From Candidatus Minthosoma equi (GTDB lineage: Bacteria; Bacteroidota; Bacteroidia; Bacteroidales; Bacteroidaceae): 43,660 nt of DNA. Positions 21,751-29,837 of this stretch are shown here, one piece after another (the first letter of the stretch is position 1; each line of letters opens with the position of its first letter). Under the pieces are notes generated by a model. That model saw nothing but the letters and a program-made list of their open reading frames with translations. It did not search any database and was not told where the DNA came from. The stretch is from assembly GCA_018064885.1 (NCBI GenBank), contig JAGHUI010000060.1, positions 1 through 43,660 of the forward strand. Direction: 5' to 3'. The position numbers and the translations under genes are program-made.

Positions 21751-22983
21751 ATGAATATACTCAATCTTATAAAAGTCAGTGTGAACGCTGTTCTCAATAA
21801 CAAGATGCGTTCATTCCTGAGCATGCTTGGTATCATCATCGGTGTTGCTGCCGTAATTGCCATGATGAGTATCGGTCAGGGATCTAAGGAAAGCATACGC
21901 AGGGAGCTTTCCACAATGGGTACAAACCTGCTCACCATCCGTCCTGGTGCAGATATGCGAGGCGGTGTGCGACAGGATCCTTCAGCAATGCAGACACTGA
22001 AACCTGCTGACTATGAACGCATTTGTGCTGAAAAGAAATACGTAAGCAATGTATCTCCTGAGGTGACATCTGCTGGCCAAGTAATCTTTGGAAACAATAA
22101 CACGAACTCAACAATCTACGGTGAAGCGCCTGAATATCTTGAGATTAAGCAATGGGATGTTCAGTATGGAGATTGCTTCACAGATGAGGATATAAGAAAA
22201 GCCTCCAAGGTGTGTGTTGTTGGAAAAACTATTGTTGACGAACTCTTTGGCGAAGGCAAGGAAGAAGAAGCCATTGGCAAGAACATACGTTTCAAGAGCA
22301 TTCCTATGCGCATCGTTGGTGTCTTGAAATCAAAAGGTTACAACAGTTGGGGCATGGATCAAGACAATGTCATCATTGCACCTTACACATGTGTGATGAA
22401 GCGCATTGCTGCACAGACATATTTCTCAAGCATCGTATGCTCAGCCCTTACAGAAGAACTTTCTGACCCTGCTATTGAAGAACTTAATCAGATTCTTCGC
22501 AGCAACCACAAGATCAAGGATACCTCAGGGGCAAGCGATGATTTCACAATTCGTTCTCAAGCAGAAATGATGCAGACTATGTCAAGCACAATGGACACCG
22601 TGACTACAATTCTGGGAATTGCAGCTGGTTTCTCACTATTGATTGCTGGTATTGGCATCATGAACATTATGCTTGTATCTGTAACTGAGCGAACTAAGGA
22701 GATTGGTCTTCGAATGGCAGTAGGAGCAACAGGCTTCGTCATCAGCTTCCAGTTCCTTATTGAATCCATTCTGATTTCCATCACTGGAGGTATATTCGGA
22801 GTTGCATTAGGCGTCGCTGCATCAAATTTTGTCATGCCGATATTCGGAATGCCAAGCACTGTTCCTGCATGGTCTATCTTCCTTTCATTCGGAGTTTGCG
22901 TCATCATCGGTATCGTATTCGGATATATTCCAGCAAGGAAAGCCGCAAGCATGGACCCAATCGAAGCAATCCGCCACGAATAA
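21751..22983 (+). CDS. ABC transporter permease, MacB type (FtsX domain)
   Basis: The 410-residue protein has the MacB layout: one N-terminal membrane helix (MRSFLSMLGIIIGVAAVIAMMSIG), a periplasmic core of about 230 residues, then three C-terminal membrane helices with the FtsX signature (MLVSVTERTKEIGLRMAVGA) and the ending PARKAASMDPIEAIRHE. With the ATPase, adaptor and TolC protein it should form a mechanotransmission exporter for a peptide, toxin or lipid-like substrate. Confidence 0.95.
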   Translation: MNILNLIKVSVNAVLNNKMRSFLSMLGIIIGVAAVIAMMSIGQGSKESIRRELSTMGTNLLTIRPGADMRGGVRQDPSAMQTLKPADYERICAEKKYVSNVSPEVTSAGQVIFGNNNTNSTIYGEAPEYLEIKQWDVQYGDCFTDEDIRKASKVCVVGKTIVDELFGEGKEEEAIGKNIRFKSIPMRIVGVLKSKGYNSWGMDQDNVIIAPYTCVMKRIAAQTYFSSIVCSALTEELSDPAIEELNQILRSNHKIKDTSGASDDFTIRSQAEMMQTMSSTMDTVTTILGIAAGFSLLIAGIGIMNIMLVSVTERTKEIGLRMAVGATGFVISFQFLIESILISITGGIFGVALGVAASNFVMPIFGMPSTVPAWSIFLSFGVCVIIGIVFGYIPARKAASMDPIEAIRHE

Positions 22984-23055
22984 AAATAACTAGAACATAT
23001 AGAAAATATAGAAAGTCTAGAAAAACTTGAAAACTCCACCCAAAAAAAACACAAT

Positions 23056-23085
23056 AAAAGGCAGCTTGTGGGCTGCCTTTTATTA
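23056..23085. terminator. Bidirectional terminator between the efflux operon and trpB2
   Basis: AAAAGGCAGC (23056-23065) pairs with GCTGCCTTTT (23072-23081) over a 6-nt loop. Flanking A and T runs allow use from both sides. Confidence 0.85.
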
Positions 23086-23104
23086 TATATATGTGTAATC
23101 AGTA

Positions 23105-24481
23105 TTACTCGTTACCAACTTTTGGGAGCTTAGAAAGAGCCTCAGCGATAACAGCATCGCTTGGAATAACGTCTGTCATTGTGCCATCGTTGAACTGCTT
23201 GTAAGCAACAAGATCAAAATAACCAGTACCAGAGAGGTTGAACACGATTGTCTTCTCTTCGCCTGTTTCCTTGCACTTGAGAGCTTCATCGATAGCAGCA
23301 CGGATAGCGTGGCTAGATTCTGGAGCAGGAAGGATACCTTCAGCCTTAGCAAAAATCTCTGCAGCTTCGAATACCTGAGTCTGCTCGTATGCACGTGCCT
23401 CAAAGATACCCTCATCATAGAGCTCAGAAAGAATTGGACTCATACCATGGAAGCGGAGACCGCCAGCATGGTTAGATGATGGAATGAACTGGCTACCAAC
23501 TGTGTACATCTTAGCAAGTGGACAAATCATACCAGTATCGCAGAAGTCGTAAGCATACTTACCGCGAGTGAAGCTTGGGCAAGAAGCAGGCTCTGCACCG
23601 ATAATCTTGTAGTTAGCCTCGCCACGGAGAATCTCACCGATGAATGGGCTTGCGAAACCGCCAAGGTTTGAACCGCCACCTGTGCAACCAATAAGAATAT
23701 CTGGCTTGATGTCATATTTCTTCAAAGCAGCCTGAGCCTCAAGACCGATTATTGTCTGGTGAAGAAGAACCTGATTGAGCACAGAACCAAGAACATAACG
23801 ATAGCCATCATTAGTAACTGCAACTTCAACTGCCTCTGAGATTGCACATCCGAGTGAACCTGTTGTATCTGGGTGCTCTGCAAGAATCTTGCGACCAACC
23901 TGAGTTGTATCTGATGGAGAAGGAACAATGCTACCACCGTATGTGCGGATAACCTCGCGACGGAATGGTTTCTGCTCGTAAGAACACTTAACCATATAAA
24001 CCTTACAGTCAATGCCCATGTACTGACATGCCATAGAGAGAGCTGTACCCCACTGACCTGCACCAGTTTCTGTTGTCACACCCTTAAGACCCTGCTCCTT
24101 AGCATAGTAAGCCTGCGCAATAGCAGAGTTGAGCTTGTGAGAACCAGAAGTATTGTTTCCTTCAAACTTATAGAAAATCTTAGCTGGTGTACCGAGAGCC
24201 TTCTCCAAGAATTCAGCATGAACAAGTGGAGATGGACGGAACATTTTATAGAAGTCAAGAACTGGCTGTGGAATGTCAACCCACTTTGTGTCGTTGTCAA
24301 GTTCCTGCTTAATGAGTTCTGTACAGAAAATAGGCTGCATCTCTTCAAGTGTGAGTGGTTTGCCTGTGCCAGGATTCAAAAGTGGTGCTGGCTTAATCTT
24401 CATATCGGCACGCACATTGTACCACTGTGATGGCATCTCCTCTTCTGTGAGATAAATCTTGTAAGGAATTTTCTTTTCCAT
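23105..24481 (-). CDS. trpB2: TrpB2-type tryptophan synthase beta-like PLP enzyme
   Basis: This 458-residue PLP enzyme (fold type II) carries the cofactor lysine K116 in GSHKLNSA and the phosphate-binding loop GCTGGGSNLGG. The length, the N-terminal extension (MEKKIPYKIYLTEEEMPSQWYN) and FRPSPLVHAEFLEKALG are typical of the TrpB2 branch rather than TrpB1. TrpB2 joins indole and serine to form tryptophan, but often stands alone without TrpA, as here, where no other trp gene is near. It may salvage indole or act on a related substrate. I chose the ATG at 24481; an upstream in-frame ATG would place 25 extra residues inside the leader. Confidence 0.9.
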   Translation of the reverse strand: MEKKIPYKIYLTEEEMPSQWYNVRADMKIKPAPLLNPGTGKPLTLEEMQPIFCTELIKQELDNDTKWVDIPQPVLDFYKMFRPSPLVHAEFLEKALGTPAKIFYKFEGNNTSGSHKLNSAIAQAYYAKEQGLKGVTTETGAGQWGTALSMACQYMGIDCKVYMVKCSYEQKPFRREVIRTYGGSIVPSPSDTTQVGRKILAEHPDTTGSLGCAISEAVEVAVTNDGYRYVLGSVLNQVLLHQTIIGLEAQAALKKYDIKPDILIGCTGGGSNLGGFASPFIGEILRGEANYKIIGAEPASCPSFTRGKYAYDFCDTGMICPLAKMYTVGSQFIPSSNHAGGLRFHGMSPILSELYDEGIFEARAYEQTQVFEAAEIFAKAEGILPAPESSHAIRAAIDEALKCKETGEEKTIVFNLSGTGYFDLVAYKQFNDGTMTDVIPSDAVIAEALSKLPKVGNE

Positions 24482-24572
24482 CTGATGATTTGGTATAATA
24501 TATGTTAGTAATAATGTTGATATTTCTCTCAATATTGCGACAAAATGAAACATCAAATCGCCTACTTGGTTA

Positions 24573-24604
24573 CAAAGGTAGGCATTTTGTTCATATTATC
24601 CAAA
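24573..24604 (-). promoter_or_regulatory. Promoter of trpB2
   Basis: On the minus strand TTTG (24601-24604), 20 bp, TACCTTTG (24573-24580): a near-ideal promoter with a leader of about 85 nt. No tryptophan-codon run or attenuator hairpin is seen in the leader. Confidence 0.75.
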
Positions 24605-24655
24605 CTTTTGTCAATCTTTTATTGTATTGTTCACCAAAAATATGACAAAATTTCA

Positions 24656-24685
24656 TTGTCATTCCAATAATTATATGTAATTTTG
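24656..24685 (+). promoter_or_regulatory. Promoter of the sigma-54 activator operon
   Basis: TTG (24656-24658), 19 bp, TAATTTTG (24678-24685), with a leader of about 65 nt. It is a housekeeping-type promoter, not a -24/-12 promoter. Confidence 0.55.
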
Positions 24686-24757
24686 TCACGTTTTAGCATA
24701 TTTGGGATTTATATACACCTTTTTTGCTTAAATAAAACATATCATATTTTCTATTAG

Positions 24758-26023
24758 ATGGATTCCAAAAACATACAACAGATAAAGCAGCGTTACAGCA
24801 TCGTGGGCAACTACGAAGGACTCAATCGTGCCATAGATATTGCCATACAGGTAGCTCCCACAGAACTATCTGTTCTCATTGTCGGCGAGAGCGGTGTCGG
24901 CAAGGAGGTTCTTCCGAGAGTGATCCATGACAACTCAAGTCGCAAGCACAATAAATACTTTGCAATAAACTGCGGTTCTCTTCCTGAGGGAACCATTGAT
25001 TCTGAACTTTTCGGTCATAAAAGAGGTGCATTCACTGGTGCCGTTGATGACCGTGAAGGATATTTTGGAGTGGCAAACAATGGAACACTATTTCTTGATG
25101 AGGTGGGAGAATTGCCTTTAGCAACCCAAGCAAGACTTTTGCGCGTATTGGAGACAGGCGAATACATTCGCGTGGGTGAAAGTGAAGTGAGAAAGACTAA
25201 CGTGCGCATCATAGCTGCGACAAACGTGAACATGCAGAAGGCTATTCGCGAAGGAAAGTTTCGTGAAGACCTCTATTATCGATTGAACACCATTCCGATC
25301 CAGATACCGCCACTTCGTGAAAGAGGACGAGATATAGAGTTGCTTTTCAGAAAGTTCGCCTTGGAAATATCTGAGAAATACCGATTTGAACCTATAAGGC
25401 TGAATGATGAAGCTCGTATATTATTATTAAAGTATAAATGGCCTGGCAACATCCGTCAGCTTCGCAATCTAACAGAACAGATGAGCATCATAAGCCGTGA
25501 AAGAGAAATAACAGCAGAGATGCTTCGCGAATATGGCGTTACAGACGACTCACTCGGACAGACAGGGCTGATAGTGTCTGGCAAAGGACATGAGCAGCAA
25601 TCGGCTGAACAGCATAGCTATGAGAAAGAGCGCGATATGCTTTTCCATCTTCTAGCCACAATAAACAAAGAAGTGAAAGAGCTCAAAGACTTTGTTCACA
25701 GCAACATGTCATCAATGCAGGATGTTAAACGTGATGATATACGAGTCATTAATGATCATCCTATTCAAACAGAAATCCCAACGCACTTTGTTCCAAGCGG
25801 ATACCAGCCTCATCAATCATATTATCCTCAGGGGCCAGACATTGAGGTGATTGACGCACAAACCGTTGAAGAAACTCCGCTTACAAACCATGATGTTCTA
25901 AAGAAGCACATCATTGATTCTTTGCAGCGCAACAAAGGAAACAGAAAAAAAACATCAGCAGAGTTAGGTATTTCTGTGCGAACGCTTTACAGAAAAATTA
26001 AAGAATACGGATTGGAAGAATAA
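24758..26023 (+). CDS. Sigma-54-dependent transcriptional activator without a receiver domain
   Basis: The 421-residue protein begins almost directly with the AAA+ domain: Walker A GESGVGKE (residues 43-50), the sigma-54 contact loop GAFTGA (90-95) and Walker B LFLDE (111-115). The C-terminus has a Fis-type helix-turn-helix (NRKKTSAELGISVRTLYRKI). A long acidic/Gln-rich linker (about residues 270-375) separates the two. There is no phospho-receiver or PAS domain, so control must come from another partner or from abundance. It is co-directional with an LptE-like lipoprotein gene 3 bp downstream and with secG, a gene order I recognise from other Bacteroidales. That suggests envelope-linked regulation, which is inference. 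Confidence 0.93.
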   Translation: MDSKNIQQIKQRYSIVGNYEGLNRAIDIAIQVAPTELSVLIVGESGVGKEVLPRVIHDNSSRKHNKYFAINCGSLPEGTIDSELFGHKRGAFTGAVDDREGYFGVANNGTLFLDEVGELPLATQARLLRVLETGEYIRVGESEVRKTNVRIIAATNVNMQKAIREGKFREDLYYRLNTIPIQIPPLRERGRDIELLFRKFALEISEKYRFEPIRLNDEARILLLKYKWPGNIRQLRNLTEQMSIISREREITAEMLREYGVTDDSLGQTGLIVSGKGHEQQSAEQHSYEKERDMLFHLLATINKEVKELKDFVHSNMSSMQDVKRDDIRVINDHPIQTEIPTHFVPSGYQPHQSYYPQGPDIEVIDAQTVEETPLTNHDVLKKHIIDSLQRNKGNRKKTSAELGISVRTLYRKIKEYGLEE

Positions 26024-26026
26024 ACA

Positions 26027-26548
26027 ATGAAAAAGAAATATACAATCATATCTTTAGCCTTGCTATTGGCAGTGACTGTTCTCACGGCATGCTCAATCAA
26101 ATACGGGTTCACGTCCGTTGGTGGCATTGACTATTCAAAAACAAAAACCATCAGCATCGACAAGTTCCCTATTCGTGCCAACTACGTTTGGAGCCCAATG
26201 GAGTCCATGTTCTATAATGAACTCACAGACGCCATTTCAAAAAAGACAAAGTTGTCTGTCTTGAAAAGAAATGGGGATCTGCAATTGTCGGGAGAAATCA
26301 CAGAATACAGCCAGACAAACAAAGCCATATCATCCGACGGATTCTCATCACAGGTTCAGTTGAGAATGACGGTTAACGTGCGCTATGTGAATAATAAGGA
26401 ACACAAGGATGACTTTGAACAGAGATTCTCGGCAACTACCACCTACCCTGCCACCCAGCAGCTATCAAGTGTGCAAGAAGATCTTGTTCAAGAAATGATA
26501 GAAGACATTGTTGATCAAATATTCAACGCAACTGTCGGCAACTGGTAG
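26027..26548 (+). CDS. lptE: LptE-like lipoprotein (LPS assembly)
   Basis: This 173-residue protein has a lipobox ending LTAC with Cys22, then a globular domain beginning IKYGFTSVGGIDYSKTKTISID and containing TKLSVLKRNGDLQLSGEITEY, the pattern of the Bacteroidota LptE family. LptE plugs the LptD barrel that inserts lipopolysaccharide into the outer membrane. The gene starts 3 bp after the activator's stop and is surely co-transcribed. Sequence conservation is low in this family, so the call leans partly on gene order. Confidence 0.82.
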   Translation: MKKKYTIISLALLLAVTVLTACSIKYGFTSVGGIDYSKTKTISIDKFPIRANYVWSPMESMFYNELTDAISKKTKLSVLKRNGDLQLSGEITEYSQTNKAISSDGFSSQVQLRMTVNVRYVNNKEHKDDFEQRFSATTTYPATQQLSSVQEDLVQEMIEDIVDQIFNATVGNW

Positions 26549-26625
26549 TACTTTCAACTAATAATACAACAAGAAAAGAATAACAATCTAAAAATCATCT
26601 GGTAATACATTACAACATAAACTAA

Positions 26626-27360
26626 ATGATTAATATAAGAGAACTCATAGGAGACAAGAGCAGGCTTAATGCCGAGACTTTGCCAAGACTGAAAGAGTTG
26701 GTAGATTCCTACCCATTCTTCCAAGCTGCGCGTCTTCTCTACATAGCAAATCTTTACATTCTTCATTCGCCCGATTTCGGCAAAGAACTTCGCAAAGCCA
26801 GCATCTTTGTGCCAGACAGAACTGCGCTCTTCTCTCTCACCGAAGCAACAAGTTACGAGCTACCAAACGAGAACACGCCTAAAATCAGCATTGAGACAGA
26901 AGGCGATGCTGACAGAACATCTTCCATCATTGATGATTTTCTAAACAAGGAAGAAGACAACGCCACACCATCCATTGCCGACCTGACAAATGATTATGCG
27001 TCGTTCCTTCTGAAACAAGATGACATCACCACCGAAGAGATGGGCGAAGAGGAAAACCAGGAAGCAGAAACAGTTGGTTTAAGAGGCGAAGAACTCATCA
27101 ACTCTTTCATTGAAGAGACAACAGGCAAACAAAGATTCGAATTTCCTGACATTAACGAGTCAGATTTCGTTTCACCTGTCATTTCTGACGAAGATGAAGA
27201 GATTTATACCGAAAGAATGGTAAATATATACATAAAACAGGGTAGATATCAGCAAGCTTTGGAAATATTACGTAAAATTTGTTTGAACAATCCAAAAAAA
27301 AGTGCTAACTTTGCAGCACAAATTAACCTGCTGGAGATAATTATCGGCGAAAACAAGTGA
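26626..27360 (+). CDS. Acidic protein with C-terminal TPR-like segment
   Basis: The 244-residue protein has no signal peptide. Its N-terminal part (MINIRELIGDKSRLNAETLPRL... SYPFFQAARLLYIANLY) is helical, the middle (about residues 85-185) is very acidic and probably disordered, and the end (ERMVNIYIKQGRYQQALEILRKICLNNPKKSANF) reads as one or two tetratricopeptide-like helices. It sits between lptE and secG in the same direction, a conserved arrangement in Bacteroidales. It may be a cytoplasmic adaptor for envelope assembly. I cannot name a function. Confidence 0.8.
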   Translation: MINIRELIGDKSRLNAETLPRLKELVDSYPFFQAARLLYIANLYILHSPDFGKELRKASIFVPDRTALFSLTEATSYELPNENTPKISIETEGDADRTSSIIDDFLNKEEDNATPSIADLTNDYASFLLKQDDITTEEMGEEENQEAETVGLRGEELINSFIEETTGKQRFEFPDINESDFVSPVISDEDEEIYTERMVNIYIKQGRYQQALEILRKICLNNPKKSANFAAQINLLEIIIGENK

Positions 27361-27432
27361 TTTTTCTTGTAAAAACGGCAATTTCTTCAGTAGGTAAGTT
27401 ATGTAAATAAACAAAAAAAACAAAATAACAAA

Positions 27433-27768
27433 ATGTACTCATTAATCATCGTACTCGCGCTTCTCGCATCAGTTCTTATGTGCGGAATCGTACTTATCCA
27501 GGAGTCAAAGGGTGGCGGTCTTGCATCTGCTTTCTCTTCACAGAACAGCATGCTCGGCGTTCGTAAGACAACAGACTTCCTTGAGAAGGCTACATGGGGT
27601 CTTGCAATTGCCATGGTAGTATTCAGTGTCGCTTCTGCTGCTTTTGTAACAAAGGCAACAGTTGAGGAAGCTCCAATCAACATCACTACTCCTGCTGAGC
27701 AGTCAACAGGCGCAGAGAATGTTCCTTCATTCCCAGCAAATCAGGCTCCAGCAGAACCTGCAAAGTAA
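27433..27768 (+). CDS. secG: Preprotein translocase subunit SecG
   Basis: This 111-residue protein has two membrane helices (MYSLIIVLALLASVLMCGIVLI and WGLAIAMVVFSVASAAFV) joined by the SecG loop ESKGGGLASAFSSQNSMLGVRKTTDFLEKATW. It supports the SecYE channel during protein export. The Pro/Ala-rich tail is longer than in enterobacteria but usual for Bacteroidota. It ends the activator-lptE-secG unit. Confidence 0.96.
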   Translation: MYSLIIVLALLASVLMCGIVLIQESKGGGLASAFSSQNSMLGVRKTTDFLEKATWGLAIAMVVFSVASAAFVTKATVEEAPINITTPAEQSTGAENVPSFPANQAPAEPAK

Positions 27769-27801
27769 TCAGGAAAACGAAATCATTTCTAATGGTTTTC
27801 G

Positions 27802-27836
27802 AAAAGGGTTGTATCGCTCGATGCAACCCTTTTTTG
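27802..27836 (+). terminator. Terminator after secG
   Basis: AAAAGGGTTG pairs with CAACCCTTTT, followed by a T run. Confidence 0.85.
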
Positions 27837-27986
27837 TTTCCATACGTATTTAACAAGTTAAAAACGTACCGCACAAACGAGAACCGAGAGTGCATATTTG
27901 GGCAAACTTTAGAGCATTTTTGTTAAAACTTGCCGTTTTAGCGAAAAAACAATCTTTTTAAACAATTCATATCGAAAAAAAATGAC

Positions 27987-27994
27987 TAACTTTG
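27987..27994 (+). promoter_or_regulatory. -7 box abutting the HU-CCDC81/SPOR start codon
   Basis: TAACTTTG ends only 4 bp before the ATG at 27999. Transcription from this box would begin at or within about 3 nt of the start codon, giving a leaderless mRNA. No convincing -33 box is seen. Confidence 0.5.
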
Positions 27995-27998
27995 CACT

Positions 27999-29147
27999 AT
28001 GATTACATTAGCAAGACATATAGAACTTCTCCTGTTGGAACACGATTGTGTCATAGTGCCAGGAATTGGCGGGTTCATAGCAAACCATGCCGAAGCCTGT
28101 TACGAAGAAGGAGAAGAAAGTCTTTTCCAGCCGCCCTACCGGACGATAGGCTTCAATCCGCAGCTGCAAGTCAACGACGGATTGCTTGTCCAGTCATATA
28201 TGAGTGTATATGACGCATCCTATCCTGCAGCATACATGCAGATGGAAAAAGATGTTGACAATCTTCTTATGTCTTTAGACATGACAGGCGAATGCACGCT
28301 TGAGAACATCGGAACACTCCGCAAGTCGCTCAACCAGGGTATCACCTTCACGCCAGAAGAAACAGGAATTGTCACACCTTCGCTTTACGGTCTATATTCT
28401 TACAGCATCAAGGCACTCCAGGATGTAGTGAAAGAAAGAGAAATCGAAAAAGCACTCCAAGCAGCAACATCTGCAGCAATGGCTATCACGCCAGGCAAAC
28501 CGGGGCAAGATAAAGCAGAAGGTACGAGCAAGGGAAAAGATGTTATTATCAAAATTCGTCGCCGCTGGATAGATCTTTCAGTATCTGCCGCAGCAGCAGT
28601 CATTCTTTTCTTTGGAGTATGCTACCCTGCCATCAACAGCAATACAAATGCAAGCGACACATTAGTTGCTTCCGTTTGCCCTGTAGATAAGGCACCAGCA
28701 ACCATCACAACTGTCAAGCCTGCAGCGCCAAAACCTGACACAAAGCCAGAGGCTAAGGTGGAAAAGAGCACCGATATCAAGACGGAGGCACAGCCTGAGG
28801 TTATTCCAGAAACAAAAAAAGAAGTTTCACTGGAAGCGACACAAGAAAATAGCGCTATTAAAAAGAGCGACAGCAAACCCGAAAAAATTGCTAATGTGAA
28901 AACAGAAGCAAAGAACGATAAAAAATATGCTATTGTTCTAGCAAGCTATGTATCTGAAGTCAACGCAAATATTCTTATCGAGCGCTTGGCAAAAGAAGGT
29001 TATAAGGAAGGTCGTTTCGTGAAAAATGGCAAAGTCAGCCGTATTCTTTATTCAGGATATGCTACAGAATCCGAAGCACATAAAGCATTGGCAACTCTTC
29101 GTGGTGAAAACGCAGAGTTCGCTGAGGCATGGGTTCTCGAGATATAG
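27999..29147 (+). CDS. HU-CCDC81 and SPOR domain protein
   Basis: This 382-residue protein combines an N-terminal HU-CCDC81 region (residues 1-135; LLEHDCVIVPGIGGFIANH and GLYSYSIKAL), a basic segment, one membrane helix (about 192-212), a Pro/Lys/Glu-rich periplasmic linker and a C-terminal SPOR domain (about 308-382) that binds denuded peptidoglycan. The N-terminal half should be cytoplasmic and the SPOR end periplasmic. The HU-CCDC81 family has been predicted to link a DNA- or protein-binding cytoplasmic module to the cell wall. It is transcribed alone, between two terminators. The start choice is firm because the domain begins at residue 1. Confidence 0.92.
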   Translation: MITLARHIELLLLEHDCVIVPGIGGFIANHAEACYEEGEESLFQPPYRTIGFNPQLQVNDGLLVQSYMSVYDASYPAAYMQMEKDVDNLLMSLDMTGECTLENIGTLRKSLNQGITFTPEETGIVTPSLYGLYSYSIKALQDVVKEREIEKALQAATSAAMAITPGKPGQDKAEGTSKGKDVIIKIRRRWIDLSVSAAAAVILFFGVCYPAINSNTNASDTLVASVCPVDKAPATITTVKPAAPKPDTKPEAKVEKSTDIKTEAQPEVIPETKKEVSLEATQENSAIKKSDSKPEKIANVKTEAKNDKKYAIVLASYVSEVNANILIERLAKEGYKEGRFVKNGKVSRILYSGYATESEAHKALATLRGENAEFAEAWVLEI

Positions 29148-29154
29148 AAAAAGA

Positions 29155-29188
29155 AGCGTCATGCCTGTGATGGCGTGACGCTATTTCT
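29155..29188 (+). terminator. Terminator after the SPOR gene
   Basis: An 11-bp stem (AGCGTCATGCC / GGCGTGACGCT, one G-T pair) with loop TGTGAT is followed by a T-rich run. Confidence 0.75.
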
Positions 29189-29275
29189 TTATATACAAAG
29201 AAGTTCCGAAAGAGCAATAGCGTTCATGGAATGGGCTGACATTATCAAAGAATTAAAACGAAGGAGAGTATAAAA

Positions 29276-29809
29276 ATGAAACGAGTCAGGTGTCCAAAGT
29301 GCGACAGCTATATTGTGTTTGATGAAACCAAATACACAGACGGCCAGTCACTTGTCTTTGTTTGCGAAAACTGCAAAAAGGAATTCGGCATTCGTATAGG
29401 AAAGACAAAATTGGCAAACCGCCATGAGGAAAAGACATTGGACGAGCAGGCATACAAAGAAGACTATGGAAGCATCGTAGTTGTTGAAAACCAGTTTGCC
29501 TATAAGCAGGTAATCCCTCTTGATTATGGCGAAAATGAATTTGGCCGTTATTTGAAAGGCACTAACATCAACAAGCCGATTGAAACGCGCGACCCAAGCA
29601 TTGACACTTTCCATTGCGCCATCACAGTCAAGAAGAACAAGAAAGGAAAGTTGCAATACATCTTGCGCGATGCGCCAAGCGACACTGGAACATTCTACAT
29701 GAACGACATCCTTCGCGACGTTGATCGCATAAATCTTGAAGACGGCGCCATCATCACAATCGGAGCAACAACATTGATACTGCGAAAGGCAGAAGAAAAA
29801 GACATTTAA
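29276..29809 (+). CDS. Zinc-ribbon and FHA domain protein
   Basis: This 177-residue protein starts with a zinc ribbon (C6-P-K-C9 and C30-E-N-C33) and ends with an FHA domain (about residues 85-175). The FHA part shows FGRY near the start, then DPSIDTFHCAI in place of the usual SRxH loop, and TFYMNDILRDVDRINLEDGAIITIGATTLIL. FHA domains bind phosphothreonine peptides. The three residues after Ser differ from the consensus, so binding may be altered. It lies 28 bp upstream of the first AraC gene and may be in one operon with the two AraC regulators and nhaA. Confidence 0.88.
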   Translation: MKRVRCPKCDSYIVFDETKYTDGQSLVFVCENCKKEFGIRIGKTKLANRHEEKTLDEQAYKEDYGSIVVVENQFAYKQVIPLDYGENEFGRYLKGTNINKPIETRDPSIDTFHCAITVKKNKKGKLQYILRDAPSDTGTFYMNDILRDVDRINLEDGAIITIGATTLILRKAEEKDI

Positions 29810-29837
29810 ATGAATAATCCATTAAACAGAAAATAAC

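Noticed and set aside
18335-22983. RND-type (AcrB) efflux system
   Set aside because: The adaptor is followed by an ABC ATPase and an FtsX-type permease, so the system is of the MacAB type.
24482-24572. Possible trp attenuator or Trp-codon leader before trpB2
   Set aside because: No Trp-codon run or terminator hairpin is visible in the leader.
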